From Kappaphycus alvarezii (taxonomy: Eukaryota > Rhodophyta > Florideophyceae > Gigartinales > Solieriaceae): a stretch of DNA of 64,000 bases. This document shows positions 44,204-55,329 of this stretch, one piece after another (position 1 is the first letter of the stretch; each line of letters begins with the position of its first letter). Under the pieces are notes generated by a model that was given only the letters and a program-made list of their open reading frames with translations, was not told the origin of the DNA and did no database searches. The stretch lies in contig NADL03000481.1 in the NCBI GenBank assembly GCA_002205965.3, positions 806,001 through 870,000 of the forward strand. Direction: 5' to 3'. A program made the translations under genes and the position numbers.

Positions 44204-44707
44204 TCACATTCTGCAGCTTAGTAAGTCCTGCTCGCAAATCTCGCAATAACGCGACTCCCGCCTCCTCCGCCGGTTTCTCGCCTTCCTCTCCTTGCCGGAG
44301 GCGACCTTAAACGCCATCGTACAGGCTTGGTCGATTTCCGTCTGCCTCCTCTTTGATGCTGTTGCTGATGACGCACCGAGAGCGGAAGCGCGGTGAGAGG
44401 GGCGCGCTTGGGATGATGAAGCACCCGGTGCTTTACTTCCGACGACAGATCCACGCCATTCGAAATCGTACTCAGAGCCTGGATCCTTCCCGTCGGACTG
44501 CTCGGCTTCGTTGTCTACCAGCGGGTGCCTAGGATATTCTGTCGCCTCCGATTGTGATTCCCTCGATGTCCTCCGGGTGCTACCCTCCGTCTGTTTCCTG
44601 CCGCTACCAAGTAAGCCTGCCGCTTCTTGAATCTTCCTCAACTCCTGGTAGCGGCGGTGGTCTTCCCGCGTCCTCATTAGTTTTCGCAGGCCTTCAACCA
44701 TTACCAT
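44204..44707 (-). CDS. Unknown basic, Ser/Arg-rich ORF (167 aa)
   Basis: Open frame from an ATG at 44,707 (MVMVEGLRKLM) to 44,204; the frame stays open upstream to 44,875 but there it runs through a tandem repeat, so the internal start is preferred. The product has a charged N-terminal helix (TREDHRRYQELRKIQEAAG), a Ser/Glu/Gly-rich middle and a strongly basic C-terminal stretch (KERKARNRRRRRES), ending near CEICEQDLLSC, a Cys-pair segment. It looks like a nucleic-acid-binding accessory protein. It sits between two LINE fragments, so a transposon ORF fragment is as likely as a host gene. No family recognised. Confidence 0.3.
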   Translation of the reverse strand: MVMVEGLRKLMRTREDHRRYQELRKIQEAAGLLGSGRKQTEGSTRRTSRESQSEATEYPRHPLVDNEAEQSDGKDPGSEYDFEWRGSVVGSKAPGASSSQARPSHRASALGASSATASKRRQTEIDQACTMAFKVASGKERKARNRRRRRESRYCEICEQDLLSCRM

Positions 44708-44748
44708 ACTTCGACCCGATGGGTTACTTATGCAGTCACTGAGGTTTA

Positions 44749-44890
44749 CGCCCCTTCGAACTTCGAGATAAACCCCGCAAGTCCAGGGAGACGGTTGACA
44801 CCTGCAGTCAAAATTGGTATTGCCCCCTCGAACTTCGATATGCACACCATAAGTCCAAAGAGACAAGTGACACAACTACCGTCAAAGTTC
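44749..44890. repeat. Two-copy tandem repeat, about 70 bp
   Basis: Two adjacent diverged units each containing TCGAACTTCGA, AAGTCCA, GAGAC and TGACAC in the same order. TCGAACTTCGA is itself nearly palindromic. Confidence 0.7.
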
Positions 44891-44949
44891 AGGGTTTTGG
44901 ATAGAGAGTTAGTTCGGAGGCCGTCTGTCTGGGAGTGCTGAGAGAGGTT

Positions 44950-45485
44950 TTTGTGTGGGGGTGGTTCTATAGCCGTCTTGGCTCTGGCCCGAATACCACT
45001 GACCCCTCTTTCTACAGAAAAATCCCCCGTCACCGCGGAATGCCGGTCTACAACGACTCATTCCCGATAACCTGTCACCATTGCAAGCGAAGCATGGACC
45101 CTCTCGGCGACCACGAGGCCTACCTCTGCCCTGCCGGGTTTGGCCGCACACACCGTCACAAGGCCATCCGCAACGCGCTGGCATACCATGTCTTCCGTGC
45201 CACCGGGCTCGACTGTCAGTAAGAAGTGCCTCTCCCCATCCCTAGCACAGAGCTTCCGCCCGCGGACATCCTTGTCCACCCCCCGCAGATCCGAGCAACG
45301 AAGAGAAACGGCCTGTCGCGTGTGACATTACCGTCGTCCCCCCGTTCAAAGCCGCCATTCGCACCAAGGCCACCTCGGCCGCTGGCGGTGCTGCCGCATT
45401 GGCGCACCGTGACAAGGTACTGGACCTGGAACGTAAGCTGTCGAGCCGCTGTCTGTACTGTCCGACACCTCGACCCGTGCAATGA
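44950..45485 (+). pseudogene. LINE-D: C-terminal RLE fragment, plus strand
   Basis: Encodes PVYNDSFPITCHHCKRSMDP then LGDHEAYLC, a CX2CX9HX4C motif close to that of LINE-B, so probably the same or a sister family. A stop follows at 45,220. Endonuclease motifs come next: PPADILVHPPQ and, after a frame change, CDITVVPPFKAAIRTKA, with the spaced acidic residues of RLE nucleases. It ends at a TGA near 45,483. No RT upstream: a 5'-truncated copy. Confidence 0.65.
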
Positions 45486-45633
45486 ACTTTACATTTCAAC
45501 CGATTTCTTTTGATTCTCTCGGTGCACCTGCCCGACAAACTATTGTTTTGCTTGAAGAGTTAATCACGTGAATAGCGCGGAGGTATAATACGAATATAGG
45601 CGTGATACGCCGGCGTGTGTATCAGCGCCTTAG
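45486..45633. other. Short spacer before the Harbinger fragment
   Basis: About 150 bp with no recognised feature. Confidence 0.4.
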
Positions 45634-46140
45634 TTGTATCATCTGGTCGTCTATCGCTTTGGATATCTTAAGTTGGTACATGCAGAATTGTGGTCGGTGC
45701 TACAGAAACACACATACCGAAACCGATACAGCGTTTCACCTCTATTGACTACTCGTTTCCTTCTTCGTCGGCTATGCAGTCCAGCGCGACGGAGAGATAG
45801 GGAAATCCCTTTTGGTAAACATGCCCTGCAGCTATCTGAGATTTTTTGGGAGTGCCTGGAGCACATGATGGATCAAAGGAAGCACTTGATTACAGGGGAA
45901 TTCGACGGTGCGTTAATGGCAAGCAGAGCAAGCGTGTACGCAGCTACTGTACGCAAACGGAGCAATGGTCAGGAGAACGTCATCGGATTCATAGATGGAA
46001 CTGTAATCTGGATCGCAAGACCGTCCGGAAACGAGGCGTCGTGGAAGCAGTTGGTAGAGGTTCAGAAGTTGCGCTATTCGTCAGGAAGCGGCACCTTGAA
46101 TCGTGTTGAGTCTACCCTCAACGGACCTGTGCTCCAGTAG
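45634..46140 (+). pseudogene. PIF/Harbinger-type DDE transposase, N-terminal fragment
   Basis: 168 codons. The segment RREIPFGKHALQLSEIFW-like text (around residues 54-74) and VIGFIDGTVIWIARP (about 116-130) match DDE transposases of the PIF/Harbinger (DDE_Tnp_4) group; the Asp of FIDGT is the first catalytic residue. After IARPSG the expected NGHKR region is not readable and the frame ends at 46,140, so the second and third acidic residues are missing. Full proteins of this type are 300-400 residues. Terminal inverted repeats were not found. Confidence 0.65.
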
Positions 46141-47333
46141 CAAAGTGTTATGCGCATGAAAAAAGTGGTATCTTTCGACAGATTTCATTTGTATTGCTCA
46201 CATTTGACGCAGTCAAATCGTGACTAACTGCTCAAAATTCTGCAATTTTCCTCACAATTAAATTGCAGAATTCTGCAATTATCTACATGTGTGACACGTA
46301 TTGCAGAAATCTGGTACATTCTTTACAGAATTCTGTTTGCGTAATCTCTCTATTATGTAAGTGGTACACTGATTGCCATCAAATACGCCCTAAACAGTAA
46401 TTTGGGCGAGATTTACCACAAAAGAAGATACAGAGGATACCGCACGCTAGAAAAAGCAGTTCACAATGTAGATTTGCGCATAACAGCTACTGTTTTGTAT
46501 TATTCGCCGCCGTACTCAGTCATATTATGGGTATATTAGTGACGTATTCAACCAAAATTTAGGTGTCTCCAATACGAAACCACAATATTTGTCAATTCAA
46601 CTTCTCTTTTCCTGCGCAAAAATTTCAGAAAACGTCAAAATCCCCTTCAGTGACCGGGATATGCATAATTTGTGTGCAAGAATCTCCTTTCCTCCTTCTT
46701 TTACCGTCCTTGATGAAAATAGGTATCCTTCTTCTCGGTTCCAGGATAAAAAAATGATGTCACGCCAGATGTCATTTTGTCAGTGCCACGGAGCCGAATT
46801 TTGGTTGCACTGACGGCAAGCACTCAGATGGCAGCAAAAGCTCATTTTTTCCGCAAAACTTCGCAACCACTGGTACTGTGTCATCTGGAGGGGCATCAAA
46901 GACCACTGACACTGAATATCTCCGGTATCGGCTGTGTGACGAAGAGGAGATAGAGGCAGGTACAGATGACAAGGGCTAGACACCTGAAACTGGGGGCACG
47001 TTTCCAAGTCGTGAATCCAAATGGGACAGGAGACCAAGAAATAAATTACAATTCGATCAGTTCTCAATTGAATTAAAGGTTGGGAAACTGACTGGAGTAG
47101 TTTTTTAATATTCCGCGTTCCATAAGATCAAAAGCCAACTGAAACCACATGCAGGGGCGCAATAAGGCAGGAATATAGTGCAGATTATTCTTATTCTTCA
47201 CCGATGACAGCATATAGTGGCTTTTGTAAACATGCTTACAGCGCACCAGCGATATTTGGTAACCAAAATACAAGAAAACGAGTTGGATTACGATGACATC
47301 CCTGAGAATCCATAGTGACCAAAAGCGTATCAG
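46141..47333. other. No recognised gene
   Basis: AT-rich again. An inverted repeat built from AATTCTGCAATT and AATTGCAGAATT lies at 46,235-46,282, with another CAGAATTCTG at about 46,326. Short frames at 46,563-46,813 (plus) and 46,772-47,067 (minus) have no recognised domain. The 3' end of Copia-2 may lie at the right side, but no LTR was identified. Confidence 0.4.
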
Positions 47334-47663
47334 CTAACGATTTCTTCTGCCAGCACCCGTACGTCCTCGATCTGGTTTCACACTCCAAGGTTCATGAATT
47401 ATATCCGAATCCAAAAGCCCAACGGCACATTTTGTATTGAGTTTGCGAAACGTGTCCAGGTCGCTCTTGGTCAAGGCATCAGCTATGTTGTTCGCGCCTT
47501 CAACCCGCGGCATGGCTGCGATCTCTTTGGACTCAAAAGAGCCTGTCAAAATTGTTGGATGCAGCCTTTCATCGTGACCTTTGTGAAAAGTGGTGATTGT
47601 CAAGTGTAGTCCATGTGAATCAGCCGTCAAGAATAGTGGCAAGGAAGGATTAGCGGCGTTCAT
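47334..47663 (-). pseudogene. Copia-2 RNase H C-terminus
   Basis: A 109-codon open segment with TADSHGL, SFESKEIAAM and NNIADALTK, matching the RNase H tail of a Copia lineage (catalytic Asp, SFES block, IADALTK end). The preceding part of the domain is too decayed to read. Confidence 0.65.
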
Positions 47664-48276
47664 CTTCGATGAGAGGTATGCCGTGAGTTCAGCCCGATCG
47701 TCTCACTCTGCTGCTGCAAATACATCCGCCTTCATGGACAAAAACAAGACTTCAGCCTACTTACAGCTGTGCCAATTGATAAAATGGAATATTTTAGAGT
47801 TAGGAAAGAAAATTACAAAAAAATAACCAGTTTGGACGTAGGGAGATTTCCCTTGGCTCGCGTCCGGGAATTTTTAGTAAGTTGTACTGCTACTAGTGAA
47901 ATCCTGAGTGGAAGGCACTCGATATGTTAGAATGGGATCAAGTTTTTCGAATCTCGAGGAGCGTACGATTAGTTTCACTCAAGTGGCGCACTCTGAGGTC
48001 GGAGTTTTATTTCTGCAAGGTATTAGATAAAGATGCTGTAGGACCCATTATAAAGTGTCTGAGCTAACTGGGTTGTCCCGCGAGGGCTTGGATTTTATTG
48101 AATTCGTGCAATGAGCATTTATCGTCCTGCTCTTTTCTTCTATTGCAATCCAATGGAAGTTTAATGATAGTGTCTATGTATTACTTCATAGAAACAGTGA
48201 TGTTAAATTTGTTGTTTTGAGATATATGATGTCTATTGAAAGCCGTATTGGATTCAGAGATGAATCTACTGACCAT

Positions 48277-49151
48277 TTACAGTGTCGAAAGTGCGTCATG
48301 GAAATTTTGGATTACCTGCGGGTTTCCTTGAAGTAGGAAATCTTCCACGACCTTTGCAACAATAAAAAGGAGATTTACAGATGTATTTCGTTTCAAGAAT
48401 AGTTGCCGCATACCAGAGACGCATTCCAGTCCATTATCGGACAACAAATCTTTTATTGCGAGTTTCCAGAGCCGGCTTGACTCGACAAGACCGTATGCTG
48501 GGAATACAAGCTTCCGTAAAAAGAAGCCTTTAATAGTCCAGCTTCTCGGGAGACAGACATAGGTGTTGCGATTGAACGGTCCAGATTGAACAAATGATCC
48601 AGAGATGTCTATCTTCCCTAGGGAAAATTGAAGTATCGCGGCAGCAGAGGAGAGAGCCCGTATAACAGGAAATTTAACTGTTGTTGAGTCATTTCGCATG
48701 AAACTTTTCTCCTTATCCCTATTAACGTGTGGAACCAATCTGCCTTTCAATTTCAAAATTTCGGATTCTCCATCACCTTTGGCTGGGAAGAAACGATGCG
48801 ACGATATAAGATTTGCATCTTTGGTAATTTTCTGACATTAACTTCCCGATATTCGCTTTTATCCTTGTAATTGGACATTTAATTCGCAACTGATTCGTCA
48901 ATAAGCCACCTTGATACGATCGAAGCTATTTTACTTTCTGTCACAGATTCATCACCAATAGCGTTTCGAATTTGCCGAAGAATTGCTTGTTTCTGTTGAT
49001 GCAACTCACATAGTAATTTAGTCTCTTCCACAATGAAGGTACTCCCAACATACTGATCCGTGCGACTTGCGTAAGCAATTTTATTTATGTCAACCCCGTA
49101 ATCTTTATCGCGAGCCCGATTGGCTGGTGGATTCGTCTCAATGAAAGACAT
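48277..49151 (-). pseudogene. Copia-2 reverse transcriptase and upstream linker
   Basis: The 90-codon upstream segment (49151-48879) has YGVDINKIAYASRTDQ, typical of the linker before RT in this lineage. The 159-codon RT segment (48756-48277) has RNDSTTVKFPVIR, GKIDISGSFVQSGPF (palm Asp present), YVCLP and FPAYGLVESSRLW, and IVAKVVEDFLLQG where the family has VDDFL: the first of the paired catalytic Asp is Glu. A frame break separates the two segments. Inactive. Confidence 0.7.
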
Positions 49152-49599
49152 TGACTCCGGAGCGATTATCCGTGCATTCTCGAAATCATAGATCTATTGT
49201 GAGATAACTGAAGAACGATTTTCTTCATTGGTAATTAGGTTGTGAGACCTTTTTATCTCCGTTGTTGTTCTTGGCGCGGAAGCAGACAAATTGGGTGCAA
49301 AAACATCAAATTAGACTTCTTCATCCATCTGAATGTGATGATATTGTCCTCATTCTGCACGGTCGATACTGACTAGCTCTTTCAAAGAGGACAAAGATGG
49401 ATACAGTTTTATGCCCCCGTATACGACTTTCAGCCGTTTTTCATTTCCAAAATTGCTCCGAATGAGCTCTACGAAATGTTCTTTGCGTTTTGGACGTATC
49501 TCAAATTCCAAACACACTGTTTTATACGTTTATCAAAGATACATACTGGAGTTCCTTTCGTGAGAATATGTGACTGAATAGTATAGTTATCGAGATTAG

Positions 49600-50330
49600 A
49601 GCGTCTTTGGGAGATGGAGAAGTGCGTTTTTCTAATAACGTGCGTCAATTAATTATGAATCCAGCAGTGTCCGTGGTGGGCCAAGAATTGATGGGATGTA
49701 TCTCTTAGCAAGCTCGAAATAACTTACACGAATGTCTCCGCGGAGAAGGTTGTTTCGAGGACGGCTCGTGAAAAAATCTCCTGACCTGTGAACGAAGTAC
49801 CATTTGTGTTTCTTTCGTGCACTGCATCCTTGAGAATGTGCAGCGAAATCTGACGCAGAGCAAAATTTACACCCTCCACTGAACTACTTTTGCTACGCCT
49901 GCTTGTTGGCTGGTGTTTCGGTTTGATACAATGGCTGTGTAATATTTTGACAAAATCATCCCTATCAAAATCCTGACCGAACTATATTGACGCAGGAGCT
50001 CCATTTACTGCGACCCAATGCATTACAAGGAGTCTTGAAGCTTCTTCAATATCTCTGGTCGACACAATAACAACGTCGCAAAAGCTGGAGGCCAAAAATT
50101 TGATATGGAATATTGGGCAATTTGTTCATTCAACCACGTACATGAAATCTACTGGCACTCCCTCGTTAAGGGTTTAAAGTGGCTTACTCAAGTATACCTT
50201 GCGAACATTGAGTGGCCCTCCATTCGTATTTCTGCTAGAGAAATGTTTTGATGACAGCTTCGAGAGATTGCTCCAAGAATTGCGGAAGAACTCCGCCCCG
50301 TTCGCAGATATCCTTCATGTCCTTCAGAGG
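49600..50330 (-). pseudogene. Copia-2 integrase
   Basis: Minus-strand translation gives EGVPVDFMYVV, DVVIVSTRDIEEASRLLVMHW, NGAPASI-stop-FGQDFDRDDF and SVEGVNFALRQI, the spaced motifs of a Copia rve core (first Asp in VDFMYV, second in the DF.RDDF block, Glu in SVEG). Two stops are visible. The reading continues to about 49,650 with ISSLLRDTSHQFL. Upstream, 50,330-50,526 reads CQCCDDKCSD, which may be part of the zinc-binding region. Confidence 0.6.
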
Positions 50331-50526
50331 TAATTGCGAGTACACGTAAAGTTCTAAATTACGCTTGTATTCCCTTTCAAGTCTTCAATAGGGAGCCTCC
50401 ATATACCGAATGTGAGTTTCGCATCGCTGCATTTATCATCACAACACTGGCATAATGTATCAAAATCTAAATGCTACAAATTGAATTCAATGCCCATCGC
50501 TAAAAATAGAGCTATTGCAAACTTAT

Positions 50527-51494
50527 GCCCGACATACTTCTAGGTCGGGAGACCAAAGTGTGTAGTGCAATGCACGGGAAAACATCTACGAAAGTATCGG
50601 CAAGAAATGCATAAGGCAATTGGCGGGGAAAAGGTCGTGGACCGTGCAACTACAGGGCGTCCGAAGGACCCTCTTTCTATTTAAGCCCTGTATGGGGAAG
50701 CAGCTCGGTGTCTTAGGAGACGTGTGGTAGAGGCTTGATAAGCTTGAAAACACCTAAAGTGTATTAGAAGGATAAAGTGCCAAAGGAAAGTACTGTGGAG
50801 ACGGTCCGAAGGACTTGGATGAAGCGACGGAGCTGTGGGCAACAGGACAAAGTGACAGGAGCAGAGTGAGCAACGGAAGGCGAGGCCCGGTAAGGGGATT
50901 TCGATCCTCCCTCAGGGGACGAAGGTAGGCCTGTGAGGCGTCTATGCGAGTCTTCGATGCGGAACGGGCGCAGCCTTAACACTGCGAGAGATACAAGTCC
51001 TCTCTGGCGACAAGGCAGCACGGCCAAAAACCAGACAATAAGCTCAACAGGCGCAACGGAAAGGGAAAAGGGGCAAAGCCTCGGTGGTGATCAAGCCAAG
51101 AGGCTACAAAGAGGTGACCAAAGAGGGTAAAAAGGCAATAGAAAACAACGTGTGAGCCGTCGAGTTGACAAAGGTGAGGCGCGAGGGCGGGGGCGCAGTT
51201 CAAAGCCCAACTTCTGGTGGATATTTACTTTGGGCGCTACTAGTTGCCCTCTGATAAATACGAAGTTAGCGTCTAGGCTGCTCAAAAATCAGGACAAGTG
51301 TCGACTAGTTAGATAATGTACACTAAATAGATATCAAAGGAATTTGGTGGCCGGCAGTACGCCCCTTATGGGTCCATAGCCCAGTAGTTACTTGCACTTT
51401 CAGGACAGTAGGAATTAGACGTCCTACAATGATCGTATTTAGATCAGCAAAATGGATTATAGATCCTTTACAGTGGACCCGGGGGGTCACTGCA
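50527..51494 (-). repeat. 3' LTR of Gypsy-1
   Basis: Direct repeat of 61815-62781 with numerous substitutions and a few small indels. In element orientation it begins TGCAGTGACC. Its distal end differs from the other copy over the last bases (GGGCA instead of CA). The upstream GGGAAGATTTAG (element sense) could be the polypurine tract. Confidence 0.85.
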
Positions 51495-51690
51495 CTAAAT
51501 CTTCCCATTCGGAGCGCTCTGGCGCAGGGAGGGAGGGTCCAGATGCTGTTGCAAAATTTCAAATAAGTACCTGTAAGGAAATATTAAAATCAAATAATTC
51601 CTTTCAGACCCGCTGGGTGCCCAGATATTTACGGCCCGGAGCCTGAGCAAGAGTATTTAACGCACCTTTGGTGCTGTAACGTTCTCCTCG

Positions 51691-53539
51691 TTGAACGCGT
51701 CAGCCTTTGGAAATCCGTCAGGTGAAAACAATCAACAACCTATGAGGGCTCTGCCACTACTAGCGAAACCGGAGGCTTGTATTTTAATCACTGTTACGGT
51801 TGCTTCTTCACTGGCATTTCTCCGCAGGAGGCACAAAATTCATCAGGGGACCCCCCTTGCGTGTCAACTAAAACGAACGGCGCTCCTTGCAATAGTGACT
51901 CCATTGGAGTATCAAATAACCCTTCGGGTGTTCAATCTAACTTGGCGAAGGCAAATAAGGTGCGTAATACGCATCGAGCGCCTCGCAAGAGAGTAGAAGC
52001 TCTCAAGGGGTTGATTACGGACTAGCAGGTATCGCTCCATTGAAGTTATTGTCAGGAATCTCCTTTGCCTATAATCTAAAAATCTTTATGGATTCTCCAT
52101 GGTTTTGTGCCAAGGGGGTTTTAAAGCGGGCTGAAATCTTGAGAGGATGTGTCGATTGAAACGATTTTCTTCCTGAAAACTTGCCGTTTGCGGGTATTAA
52201 AACCAAAGATTGGTTAATGCATGTTGCGGTACTCGATGAGGCAAAGAAGCGTGGATCCCGTGACGGGTTTTCCTCAATACGAGGCCGTTTCATGCGAGCG
52301 GTCTACCACAGACTTATTGTCTCACCGAACAACTTTCCGGTCCCAACGGGATATGGTTTTGATACCTGGTGTTCCGCACCATGTGCGAGCGAGAGCACGG
52401 CGAGAACCTCGCCCGTTTGGCAACTGCTGATCGCGGCTCGATTGAGATAATTGATAACAAGTAGCATGGCATGCTTGGCGTCCGACAGGAGGAGGTATTT
52501 TAGAGTAGAACTATCTAACCCCGCGGTTTCTGCGCGATGAAGCGCTATCATCAGGATTCTTTCAAGGGAGTTGTGCGCTTGGAGCGCAAAATGAGATCAG
52601 CCACAGGTTTCTTGGTTCCCTACGACATGTTGGAAGCATATCAGATCGATCCGCAACGGCTGGCAAGGCGTTTCACGACGGTTACTTCGTTCTTCCCCTC
52701 ATCGAGGCTTTCCAGGATTTCTGGTCTGAGATGGGTCCCATCGTCACGTATTTCGGTTCTTACCTGGCCTACTACCAGCATGGAGCTTGGTGCATGTTTC
52801 TAACGGAATAAACTGTCAAGGCTGTAAACTTTTTATCGTGGGATATCCTCGACACTTGACTGCTTTGGTAATTGCTTAAAAGGCTCATCAATTGTATGCG
52901 TCGTCTCGACATGTCTGTCCGGCTCGGCAGGCGTATGTTTGATGCTATGCTCAAAGAGCTTCTGAAAGTCATCGAGTCGACTAATTGGGATGAGATTCCG
53001 GGTAATCAGTCTTCAAGTGCCGTCCGCACTGATAAACTCAACTTTTCCCCAGGACGTAATTCGGAGAAAGCCGGTGACTTTGTCGATTTGCATCCTTTGG
53101 AGTGGCGTTTCGCCACCGCCGAGGAAGCCAAAGATGGCCGCGTAAAACATTTCAGTTATGACAAGGAAGATGAGCAGGCGGCTCAGAACGAATTAGCGAC
53201 AGTCCCCTCTGCATTGATCATGGAGGGAGGGAGAAATGATGAAGAGGGTCAAAAGGGGGAGCCTCTAAAGATACGACGGATCCTGAAATGGAGGACTACG
53301 TCGAGGATGATGAGACCGCTGATCAGAGAGGTACCGACAGCAACGTGAGCTCTTCTAGTGGACACAAATCTGAGGAAGAGACCACAAGGGCTCTCTTAAA
53401 AGATGTCGGTTGGACGGATGAGGAACTGGAAACTCTCACAGATTAGCTCTGCGAGTGCTTGAAGGTCGCCCTTCAGTCGGTGCGCGATTCGCGCCAGTCC
53501 GGCATTCGTAAGAAGCAATCTCGCTCTTCGAGCGTGTAA
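51691..53539 (+). pseudogene. Antisense coding region inside Gypsy-1 (unknown protein, about 600 residues)
   Basis: Plus-strand, opposite to gag-pol, starting about 200 bp inside the 3' LTR. Translation in shifting frames gives continuous protein-like text: a Ser/Asn-rich start (GVSNNPSGVQSNLAKANKVR, 51.9 kb), APLKLLSGISFAYNLK, KTKDWLMHVAVLDEAKK, RSATGFLVPYDMLEAYQIDP, LIEAFQDFWSEMGPIVTYF, a 158-codon open stretch (52872-53348) with AGDFVDLHPLEWRFATAEEA, then an acidic tail, and a basic end (SGIRKKQSRSSSV) with a stop at 53,537-53,539. About three frameshifts and several stops are needed. No known domain. Antisense extra ORFs are known in some plant Gypsy elements; whether this is related is unknown. 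Confidence 0.45.
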
Positions 53540-54921
53540 ATTGGTCCATCGGAACTCCACATTTAGAGTACTGTAGGCGGTAGTCGTCTCTTTGAGAATC
53601 ATTGTGACCAGCAGGTCTTGTTTGACCCTTATAGGCCTTGCGTCTACCTTTCAGATATGTGGGTTTGAATAAAATCTGTTTTGATATTAACATATGATGT
53701 CTGTTTTTTTGAATGAATTGCTAGAGTTACAGGATTTTTTTGTTAGTGTAATTTCACTTCTTTGCCTTTTCTGACAGCTGAAAACTCGCAAAGAGGCTTA
53801 CAGTTAGTACTGTTCTTTACCGTTCAACTTAGAACTTGACCGTTATGTTTTTGCATTGTACAGTTCTGTAGGCTTGAGCTGATCTACTTTAGATCAGCTC
53901 AAACAAGTTAAGAGTTGGACACTCACCGTCGTCTACATGTCTTCTGGAAACTTCATTCGATCAACAGAAAGAATCAGTCGACTCGCCTTGAAGTCTATAC
54001 AAGCCCCGGTCTCTCTCCATCTTCTACCTGAGTAAAGTTCCTCACCACCTTCTCCTCTCTCATCTCTCCATCTCGGTCCCTCACTCTTACTGACCCTCTC
54101 TATCTCTCCCTCCTGCTCTCCCGCTCTCTTCCTCACTCCCATCTGGCTCCCTCGCTCTCGCTCTCTCGTTCTGTTCATCATTTTTAAACAGAATTGAAAT
54201 TTCGGCGTACAACTTCACTATACAGTAGTGGTTCGTACTTCGTTGGAATAATATTTCTGCTACGTGAGGATCGTTATTGTTCTTATTTTTTGACCCTCAG
54301 GGCCTTGGCTCTACTTCTCTACGAGGGTACTACCTCATCTTCGGAAACCGCTCCGGAAGCTTTGGCGTCGTGCCTCTGTTGTAATGACTTCATGAGTCCG
54401 ATATATTCGTAAGAAGTACCTTGCGGTTGGGGGCTCCCCTGGATACCTTATGATTCTTTTCAATTGTATAATGTACTCTATCGGAGTTGCCTGGTTTCAG
54501 TTCCGGACCTTCATCTGATGCGACTCCTTGGGACCTTATAACGGGCATGCTTAGGAAAAAGTTACTGGGGTTTGAACCCCAACATTGCTGTACTTTTTCT
54601 GGGGGAGTCGTTCGATTCGGGGTTCCCTGGGTGCCACTTCCGAGCTCGGGGAGCTCCTGGATGTCGAACCGAAAACTCTAACTACCAAAGTCGTTTAGAC
54701 ATCGTGCCGGTACAACGGATAGCTAGAAGTTGTAACGGGTTCCGGACCCCTATTCCTTCGGAAGAAGCTGGCGGTACGTCGAAATTTCATGTAAACGTTC
54801 CACGTTGCTGGTTGAAACCGATGTGATGCATCAGTCAATTTCATAACCCGGCGGGTCAAACGGATCATCCTGGCAAAGCAGTGGCAAGTTAGTATTTCTT
54901 TGGCACTTTTTGCTTCTTTTT
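53540..54921. other. Gypsy-1 spacer between chromodomain and antisense region, with purine-rich tract
   Basis: No recognised protein. From about 54,000 to 54,175 the plus strand is almost pure pyrimidine (CTCTCTCC-type), so the element-sense strand is GA-rich. An 85-codon minus-strand frame (53436-53693) and an 82-codon frame through the purine tract have no recognised domain. Confidence 0.5.
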
Positions 54922-55329
54922 TTACCGCAGTACTTTTGACTGGGGCATTCCAGAAATGGGCCTCCAGGTTGCGTCCTCTAAGGGGAACCCGTACCAATGT
55001 ACTTTGTACAACATCCCGTGGTCTTCGTCGGTATCATGATCTATCAAACTGTCGATGAAATATTGTGTTTGGTCTGCGATGCGGCGCGGCAGTGTTGGCT
55101 TGTTAGTATTTGCTTGAATTGTAGTTACTCGCCTGTGAGACTTCAGTGAAGTCATGGCTTTCAGTTGAGGCATAGAATTTTGTGTGACCCCCTGTGGAAG
55201 CTTTATATCCCTTGCAGAGATGCTTGGGCCTTTGTACTTGGCCTCTTTGTCTATTTTCTCCTCAAAGTATTCTTCTTCATCGCTTACATGGTCCTTAGAA
55301 CTCTGAGGACCTATCCTTTGGTCATTCAC
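54922..55329 (-). pseudogene. Gypsy-1 chromodomain (C-terminus of integrase)
   Basis: A 135-codon open segment whose last 45 residues form a chromodomain: YFIDSLIDHDTDEDHG, YKVHWYGFPLEDATW, followed by the C-terminal helix start. The aromatic positions (Tyr, Trp, and a second Trp in ATW) that form the methyl-lysine cage in the family are present. The upstream part is charged linker. Chromoviruses use this module to direct insertion to heterochromatin. The frame is open but separated from the integrase core by decayed sequence. Confidence 0.75.

Larger units (their letters stand above)
47334..50526 (-). mobile_element. Decayed Ty1/Copia element (Copia-2), cut by Gypsy-1
   Basis: Minus-strand order integrase (50.33-49.6 kb), linker and RT (49.15-48.28 kb), RNase H (47.66-47.33 kb), the Copia order. 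Stops and frameshifts throughout. No LTR seen. The high-coordinate end stops at the Gypsy-1 LTR, so its gag part, if present, should lie beyond 62,781. Its sequence differs clearly from Copia-1 (different RT motif style), so it is a separate lineage. Confidence 0.7.
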
